From positions 27,810,962-27,874,961 of the forward strand of contig CM037829.1 in the NCBI GenBank assembly GCA_021234535.1: a DNA stretch of 64,000 nucleotides. The letters are read 5' to 3'. Within the stretch, counting starts at the first letter, position 1, and each line of letters begins with the position of its first letter. Below, piece after piece: positions 1-10,165 of this stretch. The stretch comes from Stichopus chloronotus (lineage: Eukaryota > Echinodermata > Holothuroidea > Aspidochirotida > Stichopodidae). Both the position numbers and the translations under genes were made by a program. Under the pieces are notes generated by a model. That model was given only the letters and a program-made list of their open reading frames with translations, ran no database searches and was not told where the DNA came from.

Positions 1-60
1 GTGTGGTAGCAGCCTGCTGACCTGGCAAAGTGCCAGGGAGAAAAGGTGTACTTCAATATC
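1..60 (+). other. possible exon end upstream of the CaRF-like gene
   Basis: A good donor (GTAAGT) follows base 60. One frame after a TAG/AG at 7-9 reads QPADLAKCQGEKVYFNI, which looks protein-like. It would end in phase 0, and the preferred first coding exon at 511 does not need it. It may be 5' UTR, an exon of an alternative transcript, or chance. Confidence 0.25.
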
Positions 61-510
61 GTAAGTACCTGTGAAACTTTGGTACCTAGAAAGGGGGTCA
101 AAATCCTTGCACAGCTGCATCTTGTGGGTGTGATGCATGCACTACTTACAAATTAACCCCATTGAAAAGATTCAACCTGTTATGGAGCTGTCAAACAAGA
201 ATAGACAAGTGACACAAATATCAGTTTCCTATTCCAGGAAATATAGTGAAGAAGAGTTTTTAATTTGTGTGGGAGTAAAGAACTCCTACGTGTGTCATCT
301 GGGATCAGAATGTCTAAAGAGATTTCAAAGAAGTTTCTTGTCAGTATTCCCTCCCGTGTCATTGTTTAAAGGCATTCTTGGGCATGCAATCTGTTGTGGG
401 AGGGGTGGTATCGGTGGTACCATGGATGGACGTGATACAATGTTTTTGAAGGTCCCAAAGGACTTATTGGTAATTGTTTCCCTTGGATTGAATTCAAAAT
501 TGAGCATTGA

Positions 511-559
511 ATGAGTGTTTCAGGTGATTTAAGATTGAAAACTGTATTTCTTCCTGATG
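511..559 (+). CDS. CaRF-like gene, coding exon 1
   Basis: Encodes MSVSGDLRLKTVFLPD and ends in phase 1 before GTAAGA. An in-frame TGA precedes the ATG. An acceptor-like TTTCAG lies inside the exon at 518-523, so it could instead be an internal exon (524-559) of a longer gene. Confidence 0.5.
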
Positions 560-3500
560 GTAAGAGAGGGTTGTGATCCATTGTTGACAGTGCTACAGTA
601 CGTTGCTATGGTTGTGGAATGTGAGTGTGTCAAAGTGTCTACAGCAGACACGTGTGTGTGTACCCTGGATGGGAGTACAGTGGACCGGTATGGGCAGGTA
701 ATTCAGAATCGACTGAATTAAGTAACTCTTTAGACGTCACTAACCCATAGCAACCCATGTTTCAAATTTTTGTCTTATGTAGTCCTGCAATTTAAGGACG
801 TTATTACTTGATATTCAGTTTGGGATCTTCTGGAATCTTATCAGGAAATGTCAGGAGATCCCGAGGCAAAGAAATCACGGAAGACCAAAGGAACAAAAAA
901 GGCTGGATGTCCTGCGAGGATCACCATGAGAGAAATCATGATGTTTCCAGCATATCAGGTACTGTCTTGTGTTTTCTTCTACAAAGAATTTTAGACCTCA
1001 ATGTGCTGTCACTACAAATTTCATTTGATTTTTACATAATACATATTCATTTTTCAAATATCAGTTGAACAGCGATTTAATCACATTTCTGTATGAATTT
1101 GGAAAAGCTTTTGTTTAAAGTGTTGAGCAGTAGATGTAGTGCTGTTATTTACATGCACTTGGTCATTCTTGCTGATCCAGATTTGCGCGTACATCCTGTT
1201 AAAGTTGTGAGTGCGGCACATGTTGATTCAAACGGGAGGAGAGATGGGGCCCAATTATCACCCTAGGAGTTTTACGAGGACGTACATTATTTTTTGTTGT
1301 GCCTATGATGCCCATCGTCATGATGCTTTCATTGAGCTTTTAACAAAACAATTGATGTTTTCATCTTTTGTTTGCACCTGTTACGGATTTTTCTGAAGTA
1401 GTGGCTCATGTTGTAACACCTAGCTGACTGGGTTTATGCGATTATGAATGACAGATGGAGGAGGTTACTGCTCTCCTGTGTTTCTCTGTCCATATGAGAA
1501 ATAAATTTGAATTGAATTGAAAGTGCACATTTCAGTTCAGTTTGATATGTGTAAAGGTTCAAGACCTAAGCAGTCTTTCTGGGGAACTTTAACAAAAGTC
1601 TTGAGATACTGCAGTTGAAGTTAACTGCATTTTCTAGCTTCTTCTGCAAATGGCAACAAAGTGTATGTGCCCTGATCAAAGATGCACCTTTGTTAATCTT
1701 TTGTTGAAGGTTTGCATATATTTTTGCATCGTGTTCGAAAACTGAACCTGGGTTCAGTTGGTAGAATCCATAGTCAGTCATGTACACAGGTACCTGAAAA
1801 TATAAATTTTGTTAGCCTTTGAGTTCTTTCCCAGGTAACATTTCAACATGGTCCCCTTATTGGCCCCATATCGACAAGCATATTCAACCCGTATGTCTTT
1901 GCACCCAAGATCTGTGAGGGGCCCATATGAGTCAGCCCAGATGACCCATATGACCAGCATGGGGTAGTTCTGGGGTCCATGTGAGCAATTGTCACATATG
2001 GGCACTATAACTATCCCATATAGGCAGTCCCATATGGGTCATATGATTATCTGGGCTGGTCCATATGGGCCCCTTACAGATCTTGGGTGCAAAACCATAT
2101 GGGCCCCATATGGATTCATCTATATGTGGCACATGTGCTACCTGAGCCAAATGTCACCTGGATTGTGAATTCATAATACTACACTTTGCTTTGTACGTTA
2201 ATGTAACACCATGCATCTCACATACAGGTGGAGTGACAACGAAGTGTTCTTAGTAACGAAAAAGATAACATGTTGATTTTGTTTTTCCTTTTTTGTCACA
2301 TGTACAATGTATGCTAGTGAAAGTTCACCGTGATCTGGGCCGCAATTTCAAAGCTGGGTCCTAACGTCTTCAGTCGGGTACCTGATGCAAGAACTAAGTT
2401 TACAGTATATGTATTTTTGTATTTGCATTGGATAGGCTAAATGACAATATGTGTCCCTGTGGCAAGTTACAGTCTAAATACTTTTCGTTTCACAAAGGAA
2501 AAGTCAATCATTCTATTTGTTATAGCACAGCACGAAGTATTAAACTTGTGAGACTGTGCTGACCTTAACTTACAGTAGCCTAGCAGGTGGGAAGTTTCAA
2601 AACAGGAATGTGATGCAAATTTTACATGAATGAATAGATTGTATTGCTTGTGACCAGTTTATGTCAAGACTATTTTTGTTCATAAGAACCTAATTATGTT
2701 ATTTAACTTTAGGGAGGAGTGAAGGAAATTTACTGCTGATTAGTAATTGATTAGAAATGTGAGAGTACCTACTACCTTCCAAATTGAAGAAAGCATGAAA
2801 AGTGCAGTATTATACCTCTCTCTCTTTGTCATTTATGAAACTTAGTCCTCATCAGTTTGATCATTTAAGTTTTTTTTTATGAGAATTTTTGAGAGAGTAC
2901 TAGTGAACCTTTAAATTTAATGTGTGCTGTGATAGGTGATGAGAAATTTTACTTTTAGGTACTAAATTCGTCTCTTATTATTATTTTGGAAACTGCTGGT
3001 CAGTTTGATAGTTAATGTGTTTGAAAAGCATGTTTGTGAGAGAACTTTCAGATGAAGCAGCGGTACGGTTCCTGTCGGTGATGAAAAGACAGTAAACGCT
3101 CTCCATTTAATGCATCCTTTTGTAGGTGTGTGATGGCATGTTCCAAAGACGAAGAACATCTTCACAACTGAGGGCAATGTTGAATGAGACTCCAGATGCA
3201 GGCGAGAGGCGGATTTACGTCAGCTTTCCATCAAGAGAAGATCACCACGGTCACCATTTAGTCGACGTAAGTCAGTTTTCCATAAACCCCCTGGCAAAAG
3301 CTGTGGGATAAGAATAAAATGATTTCAGGCTACACTGATCAAAAGTTAATCAAAGCTTCACCACCCACCATGTCTCCCAGCTTATACCTGTTTGGACAAC
3401 CATGTCTCCATACTAGGGCTGCAAACATGCAATAAGGGGTTTAGTCTTACTTCTTTATGTTTAGAAGAAGTTTAAATAGATGATAGTTTGAAGATGAATA

Positions 3501-6500
3501 TCGAAGTAAATGGTATAAGAAGGAAAGAGTTGTAAGAATTAATGTTATCAGTGTTCATGATTTGCTTCAATGATGGTTTTTCAGTATCAGGAAAGTAAGA
3601 TTAATAATTTCAGCAACCACATCATCATAGCTGGTAGCTGGCCAGCAACATATAGAGGCATTTTTTTATTCTGGTGCACCTCATTTCCAAACTTAACCTC
3701 TACTTTAACATTATTGAGCAAAGTTCTGAAGTGAAATGACGACATGAGAACTGCTATGTTCGTTTGGGAGCAAGGCATGATGGAGTGTGTGTACATGGGG
3801 ATTTTCCACTTGCTGAGATGGGGAAAGGATGTGCGTGAATTGCACACACAGGTTGCAATTGTTCAGTCTCGACTGCTCGCAATGTTCACACTTTCCAAAG
3901 CAAGGCCAAAATTGTGGAAAAATAAGTATCATGTCAAATGTATTTTATAATGTCAGCAACTAAAAAGCTTTGTAATAGTAACTCATTGACTCTGTCTTTA
4001 AAATGTGTAGCAATGTATTTTCTCAGCAAAAAACAGAAATTTCCAAAATTAATGAGAAGCACTATTTCTGTTTGCAAACACATTGTGATTGGAGAGTTTT
4101 TGTCATGGGGGAGTGTGATTCTGTAAGGCCAGCTACATTTCAAAATTTGTAGCGTCATATATAAAAGCAGACAGTCATTGTGATACCGTGTGGTTTCATT
4201 GTATGCAGTCACCAGTGATTTTACTCTTAAATTACTGTACTTTTGTTTGAGGATAAGACATGGTTGCCATAAGGGGCCAATGGGAGTTGAGGATTCTTTC
4301 CAAGTATGAATAATTCATCATCTGGTACACAAGAATATCCTTCATACTTGAATTGAGAGCTCTACCGCATTTGTCCCTCAATCTCCACAGAGTGATAGAG
4401 ATAACGTCGTCCTCGATCCAAGGTTGCTGACCCGCATCTGTGAGCTGCAGGCCAGTTCCCAAGTTCAAACGGTGTCAGACATGAAATTTCTCTTGAAGGA
4501 GTTTGTTACCGATGTTCTCTGCAAAGACGAACCACTTCCACATAAGAAGGATCGGAGGTTCTTTCCAACGGTGTCCGATATAAGGTACCCTACACCTGAT
4601 TCCTGGTGCGATCATTCTTGGCACATATCCAAGAAAACTTTGACAGTGCATCAATCTTGCTTGTCACCAGTCTGTAATTGTATGGATCAGCCATCAAATA
4701 TCTGTCAAAATTTTCATGTAAAAGTTATGCTCCCTGAACATGAGCCCAAATTAAGCGATGTTTCTCCAAGTTCTGCAGATCTGTTCTGTAATTGCGCATG
4801 TAATCAAAATTTCATTAAAGCTTTGATACCGACACAAACACAGTGATCGGTACACTTCTCTTTGCAAATTCAGGGCTATTTTGTCAAAAAAAAAAAAACA
4901 ACAGCTAAAAATATCCCAACAAAGGAATCACTGCCTATGGATATATAAGCACATCTAAATTGAAAAATCTGAAAGAAATGTGTTTATTTGCATCCATGCT
5001 GAGTCCATAACTAGTGATCTTTTTTGTAAGACAATAGTCACATGGTTTTAGCCTTACAGTTTTATAATTTGCTCATAGTTTTGTAAAATATCCTTATCTT
5101 GAAGAAAAGAGGTTCAGCTATGTGGTTGTTTGCTAGAGTTTCAGAAGTGGATTTTTGGGGGGGGGGGGATTTCAAGCAATGTATTAAAGTGACTAGTGAA
5201 TGATACTGCTATAAACAGAAGTTTTGCTTCCATGGATAAAATTACATCAAAATACCATAAATTAAGATGCGGATCAGGTACTTCCAATTGGTGTCGTCCT
5301 TATGGTGCAAAAGTTAAATTTGAAAACAAGAAAAACTTTTTTGCCTAACATGTGCAAATAACAGCAGTGTCTACTCGGTCTTTTTTGTTCAACTTAACTT
5401 AAATGCTTCTGAGATATTTTTTGAGACAAACCCTTTTTTTGCACTTAATGCACCCCACCTATAATCTCAGCATAATTGCTTTGAGACGTTGTTTTACGAT
5501 GTTAAAGTATAAAACTGTGCAGGTGAAGAACTGAGGAAGAAGAGAGGAATAGAAATATAGTACCAGGAGAAGTATGTAACGAATGTTAATAGACTTTCCA
5601 GATTAATTAATATTAATGTTTTAACATTTGATGACCTTTTGTGTGTGCTGAAAGTACTTTTATGAATGGAGTTGAATTGTCTTTTTGTCATGCAAGTGTT
5701 TGTATTCACACTATTTCTGTTATGTCCCCAGGTATGCAAACACAGTCCAGTTATTTCTGTCATGTCTTGGTTGCAAATCAGTCATTTCAGTTTCTTCACG
5801 ACCTGTGCTTTGCATTTGCCAATTTTGAGTTAGTTCTCCTCCAAGGAGCCACGGTTGGACAATCTCATATTTGATATGTAGGTGTACTATGTTAAGTAGA
5901 AGATCCCTATTGATTTTAGTGGAGGTCAAAGGTCATTTGAGGTCAACAGGGGTCAAATTGTGAAGACCTTGTAAACCCAATATCTCAAAGAGAGAAGCTT
6001 GGACAAATCTGATATGTAATATGTAGGTTTACCATGTTAGGTACAAGGACCATGTCATTTTTGGTGGAGGTCAAAGGTCATTGGAGGTCGACAGGGGTCA
6101 AATTATGAAAACCATGTAAACATGATACCTCTAGAAGGGAAGCTTGGAAAAATGTCATATGTGGAAGCTTGGCGTACCAAATTAAGCACAACATCTCTAT
6201 TGATTCTGGTGGAAGTCAAAGATCATTTGAAGTCAAGAAGGGTCAAACTAAGAAAACCTTAAAACACGATATCTCAAGAAGGGAAACTTGGACAATGTCA
6301 TATGTGGTGTGTAAGTGTACCACATTGATTACAACTTTTGACTTTGGTGGAGGGCAAAGGTCATTTGATGTCAACAGGGGTCAAATTGTGGAAATATTGT
6401 AAATGTGATATCTCAAGAAGTAAACCTTGGGCAAATCTTCCATTTATAGTGAAGGTGTATCTCCTTGACTACAGTATACAAGAATTCCATTTTCTTTGGT

Positions 6501-7586
6501 GAAGGTCGAAGGTCATTTGAGGTCAACAGAGTCACATTATGAAATTCTTGTAAACTTCATATCTCAAGAGGGGGAACTTTGACAGATGTCATATTCAGTA
6601 TGTCAGTGTATCTCATTGAGTACAAGAACCATTTGGTCTTTAATGGAGGTCAAAGATCATTCCATGTTGGCAAGCGTCAAATTGTGAAAACCTTGTAGAC
6701 ATGATCTCAAGAAAGGAAGCTTGTACAGATCTCATATTTGATATAAAGTATAGGAAGCCTTTGACACATACTTTGCTATAACGTCAGAGTCAGAAAAAAA
6801 ATGCTCATAATCAAATCATTGAAACCACAATGCATTTGTGCATTCTGGTTCTTATGGGTTTTTTGTCTGTTCACTTTTTGCAGGAAAGTTCTCAAGCGCT
6901 CTTCAAATACCGAGCAGTCCAAACGCTTTCTAGTCGTCCATTGCCCAGGGGAATCCTTGGACTCAAAGTCAGACCCCTCTGGCTTCGAAGTTAGAGTGAT
7001 TGACGATCTCCTGGGAAAGTTTGAAGTCGTCAGTGGAGGCAAATCCAGTAATGTCAACACCGTGGAATTCAACTCTCTCAGTCAGAGTGGTCTTCCTGTA
7101 TGTTCATGCAATGTGTGGTACAAGGGCAGACCTCCATGTGAACATTTCAGAGCAGTCTTCGAGCTCACGTCGTGGGGCATTGAGAAGGTCCCTGATGAGT
7201 GGAGGAATTTCACAGATGCGGAACCAGAAAATGAATATTTCATGGCCACGCTAACTCCAGCTTCTAAGGATCAGTCTTGCTTGCAAGGGGAGAACGACCT
7301 CTACGAGGAAGAGCTGGAGGGTGGGGAGATGCTATGCGCAAAAGATTCAACGGTTGAACAAGAAGAGAAGGAATTTCATCTGGCTGAAAAGGCTGTCGAC
7401 AAAATTGGGGAAGATATTCTGTATGATCTGAGGCAGGAATGTCAAGATCAGTTGCACAGACTCATGGACCTCACTCATCTTGTCATTAGCACAGAGGCAC
7501 TTTCACACCTCAAAGACACACTGATGGAATCTGTCAGAGACCTAGAAGGGCTGGTGTCAAGTGATGGTAGTATAACCTTGGAATGA
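511..7586 (+). CDS. CaRF (ALS2CR8)-like protein with C-terminal SWIM zinc finger, five-exon gene model
   Basis: Coding exons are 511-559, 819-958, 3126-3266, 4391-4584 and 6884-7586. Phases join without a break (1, 0, 0, 2), every intron is GT-AG, and the sum is 1227 nt or 408 residues. The start is the ATG at 511, directly preceded by an in-frame TGA. Residues about 34-45 are strongly basic (KKSRKTKGTKKAG), followed by GCPARITMREIMMFP. RRIYVSFP lies near 90 and RRFFPTVSDIR at 165-175, all reminiscent of the calcium-responsive transcription factor family. A SWIM zinc finger of form CxCx9CxH follows, with ligands Cys248, Cys250, Cys260 and His262. The last ~120 residues are acidic and predicted helical. 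CaRF proteins are nuclear DNA-binding regulators and SWIM fingers bind DNA or protein, so a nuclear role is inferred. A ZSWIM1/3-like label is the main alternative. The first two exons are the least certain part. Confidence 0.72.
599..697 (+). other. alternative candidate exon, CaRF-like gene
   Basis: This stretch is open in phase 0, bounded by CTACAG and a donor GTAATT. It reads YVAMVVECECVKV onward and could join an alternative acceptor at 845 in exon 2. It competes with the 511-559 to 819-958 model, which I prefer because the latter reads through WDLLESYQEM. Confidence 0.22.
819..958 (+). CDS. CaRF-like gene, coding exon 2 (basic region and start of the CaRF-like region)
   Basis: Acceptor TATTCAG, donor GTACTG; phase 1 in and 0 out. 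Encodes WDLLESYQEMSGDPEAKK, then the basic run and GCPARITMREIMMFPAYQ. The longest open reading here is in a different frame and is a shadow. Confidence 0.68.
1832..2144. mobile_element. CATATG-rich foldback (MITE-like) element
   Basis: Long imperfect inverted repeat inside intron 2 of the CaRF-like gene. The left arm (about 1898-1960, GCACCCAAGATCTGTGAGGG onward) is mirrored by the right arm (about 2030-2092, ending AGATCTTGGGTGC). Outer ends read CAGGTAACA and TGTGCTACCTG. No protein is encoded. Class and target duplication are not resolved. Confidence 0.6.
2145..3125. other. remainder of CaRF-like intron 2, nothing recognised
   Basis: AT-rich intron sequence. I see no coding frame, RNA gene or clear repeat here. 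Confidence 0.6.
3126..3266 (+). CDS. CaRF-like gene, coding exon 3
   Basis: Acceptor TTTTGTAG, donor GTAAGT, phase 0 at both ends, 47 codons. Encodes VCDGMFQRRRTSSQLRAML and then ERRIYVSFPSREDHHGHH. The His-rich end resembles the equivalent segment of CaRF-family proteins. Confidence 0.75.
4391..4584 (+). CDS. CaRF-like gene, coding exon 4
   Basis: Acceptor TCTCCACAG, donor GTACCC, phase 0 in and 2 out. Encodes SDRDNVVLDPRLLTRICELQ and ends with RRFFPTVSDI plus two bases of the next codon, completed to Arg by exon 5. The open frame running past 4584 to 4846 is intronic. Confidence 0.75.
5155..5168 (+). repeat. poly-G run
   Basis: An uninterrupted run of about 13 G. Similar G or C runs of 10-17 recur at about 10680-10695, 11094-11107, 11508-11524, 12151-12160, 16199-16214 and 45910-45919. 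Confidence 0.8.
5890..6765 (+). repeat. ~144-bp tandem repeat rich in AGGTCA half-sites, locus 1
   Basis: About six diverged units at roughly 142-151 bp spacing, in the last intron of the CaRF-like gene. Each unit has a core like GGAGGTCAAAGGTCATTTG, then a TTGTAAAC...ATATCTCAAGAAG...AGCTTGGACA segment. The best DR1 cores (AGGTCA-A-AGGTCA) are near 5925 and 6067. No protein is encoded. Confidence 0.82.
6884..7586 (+). CDS. CaRF-like gene, terminal coding exon with SWIM finger
   Basis: Acceptor TTTTTGCAG. One base completes the split Arg codon, then the frame is open for 233 residues to TGA at 7584-7586. It carries the SWIM signature CSCNVWYKGRPPCEH and an acidic C-terminal tail (EEELEGGEM, EQEEKEF). 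The open frame extends upstream of 6884 into intron, and that part should not be counted as protein. Confidence 0.85.
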
Positions 7587-7774
7587 CAACAGCTGTCCAT
7601 TTGTCACAGGCCTGATTCCAAACCATTGCCAAACATGAAAGGCTGAAAATAATGGCTACAAACTGAGTTAAAGGTCACTGTGAAATTGCTCTCAGGAGAT
7701 TTGAATGGCAATGCATGCAACACATGCACACCATATATAGAGCCTACTGTTGGCTGTGTTGAGTTCTCGTGAGG

Positions 7775-7780
7775 ATTAAA
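7775..7780 (+). terminator. candidate polyadenylation signal for the CaRF-like gene
   Basis: ATTAAA about 190 nt after the stop codon. Another ATTAAA occurs near 8148. No AATAAA was seen closer. Confidence 0.3.
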
Positions 7781-7786
7781 AGTGTC

Positions 7787-9836
7787 ACAAAATATTGTTT
7801 ACACCTCTGTGACGTCTCGCTCAGGAAAAAAAATGTACGCTTTTTCCGTCAAATTGATAATTACCACAGAGCCAGATGTTCAGCAGGATATCCTACCCCC
7901 CCATTCAGTGAAGTTGCAAACATAGTATTACAAAAGAAAAGACAAAAGTGATTTGTGTTCCACCTTTTCAATGGGTTCTGTCATTCTCTAGGTCATAAAA
8001 GTCAGCCATTTTTCTGTCTGCTGTCAGAGGTCTACCTCGGGCAGACTGAGTACCATTTGAATAGCAGCAGGACATTTGAGCAAAGTGCAACCATCAGTTT
8101 GCATGGAGAGCAGAAGAATATTTTTGGCGCCATGTACCCCTAGATTGCATTAAAGACCACTCTCTAGGTCCTATGAGACTGTGAGATGCATATAAATTTT
8201 CTGGAATCTGCTTGCAAATCTTAATTGTAGCAAAAAGTGCCTCTTGTTGAGTCACTTAGTAGTGGCTATTTTATTTAAGAGTTTGTGAAAAATCGTGCTG
8301 ACTGGGAAAGTCGGTTTCCTTGATAGCTAGGGACGGTCGCCACTTTTTCATCCCCGTCGGACCTGAATGGCAGTGGTGAGATCACCACACTTCCCTTTTT
8401 TCAATGCTGGGTTATTAATTTATTATTTTTCACCACAAATTTTTTTTCAGAATGTGATGAAGAGAAGAGACAATTTTTCCCAGATTGAAGACTACTGCAG
8501 TGATGTATTGAAAATTTCTTCTGCCTATCACATTAATAGAAATTTTATCAGCATAATATTGGTCCAATACAGTATCTGAGTTTTGTCAGCTTATATCTCT
8601 GGCCTTTAACATTTTTTCAGTTTTGTGACAGCTGTCTCAACCTCTCTAGGATTTTTGACTCTTTCATGATGTGTAGAGACATCCTCTTGCTTTCATTGGC
8701 AGGGGCATAGACTTCTTTTCAACTTTGCAAGGAAATGCTTGAACTAATGGAAACCCTGAAAATGTGAGCAACGTCAGAACCTGAAGCCCATAACGGGTAG
8801 GTACTGGTGGGGTTCAGGGAAAGAGCCCCGATTGGGGTCCAGGGGGCAAACCCTTGGAACGTCCTGGTTTTCATTGTCTCAGAAACCCCAGGAAAACTTT
8901 TAAGTTAAATTCCAGAGGTAATGTTTTTGAGTATTGGTATAATTGTACAGCTATTAGATTATGAAGTCTTACACAAAACTTAAGTTTGATTTCATTCCCA
9001 TCCAACAGAATAAGGTGATATAAAAGGTTCCAACTAGATTCTTGAAAAATTCATCAGTAACATCAATCATACAGAGGTTGCCACAGTGAATGAATAACAT
9101 TTTCAATATAGATGGAAACAGCAATAGAAAGATCTGAATGGAAAAAAATACTGGGGCTGAGTTCCGACAGATCTAAGCGGAGAGCCACAACCAGTTGGCG
9201 CAGAGCGAACAAGGAAATGTTTGGCTTTGTAAACCACCTAGATGGCCGGAAATGGCACTTCACGGGCTTTTTTAGCTGAATGAACCCAGCCTTGTAAAAG
9301 GGACCTCATGTATGCAATTTCTCAATTAATCATGGGTGGGGAGGGGGCAGGTCAGTGGGAGTCTGGGATCAAATCAGTTATGGGTAGGGTAGTGCTACCG
9401 CCGGGTAGCGATATAACACAGTATTCTACTATGCATTCTATGGGCGTAGTAAATATACACAAATATTACACAGAGCAAAAAAACTTTTTTGTCAAATAAA
9501 CTGATTTACTTTTGTTGAAACCCATTGCGCGGAAAATGTAGGAGTCCATATGTAGGGAACATATGATTTTTGTCGTGAAATGATGCAGCGTGGAAAGTGC
9601 ACAAACTTTTTGTTGCCAATTTCATCTTTTTGTTGGGAAGATAAGGCGACTCCCTGCAGAAATCAATAGTTTAAAGTCTATTTACTATTATCGTTAAAAA
9701 AAAACGTCTCTGAAAAGTTGGGGGGTTGGACTTAGTCCCCATTCCCTACCCCATCCCTTCTGTGGCACCGCCAGCGAACATGGTGAGAAAATAATCTATG
9801 ATAAACATGTTTATACATATATGTAGTAATTACTGT
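7787..9836. other. intergenic sequence, no gene recognised
   Basis: Non-coding sequence downstream of the CaRF-like gene. A short G/C-rich passage at about 8790-8870 (AGAGCCCCGATTGGGGTCCA) has a self-complementary core and may be part of a repeat. Nothing else is supported. Confidence 0.5.
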
Positions 9837-9842
9837 TCAGTT

Positions 9843-10165
9843 TCGTATTTGAGGATCAGAAAGTATGAATACTCATGGTGAGATCCTATTTCATGTTTAT
9901 CGTGGGTGATATTCGCCTACTCTTTTCGAACAGCGTTCAGAGGGTAACGAGGCAGGGGTAAACCCACAATCCCAAACAAACCCAAACCTGCTCCCGGGAT
10001 CGCCATTTAACGTCCCCATCCGACGAACGAGAGTGTATCCACCAGTCCTTAGCCACTTTCCCAAAGGCGTAAGGGGTGGGAGGGGTGGAGGACCCGCTCA
10101 GTTCACTGCAGCCCGTCAGCCGTACCGAGCAACCTGAAGAGGACAAGATCTGAATCGGACAAAAG
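9843..10165 (-). mobile_element. SINE body, 5'-truncated copy, reverse orientation
   Basis: The reverse complement matches 19985-20318 along most of its length: a CTGCAG/CTGCTGAACTG block, GTCCTCCA, CCTTTGGG, GTTAAATGGCG, GGGAGCAGGTTT and ATCCTCAAAT at the 3' end. The tRNA-like head is absent, consistent with 5' truncation of a retroposed copy. Confidence 0.7.

Noticed and set aside
137..514. 125-codon open frame on the + strand near the window start
   Set aside because: No family resemblance or fitting splice sites, and it overlaps other frames; probably chance upstream of the CaRF-like start.
4585..4846. Continuation of the exon 4 open frame (Cys/His-containing peptide)
   Set aside because: The donor at 4585 joins exon 5 in exact phase and completes RRFFPTVSDIR; the extension is intronic.
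6801..6883. Hydrophobic N-terminal stretch of the exon 5 frame, looking like a signal peptide or membrane helix
   Set aside because: It is the pyrimidine-rich tract and acceptor of the preceding intron translated by chance.
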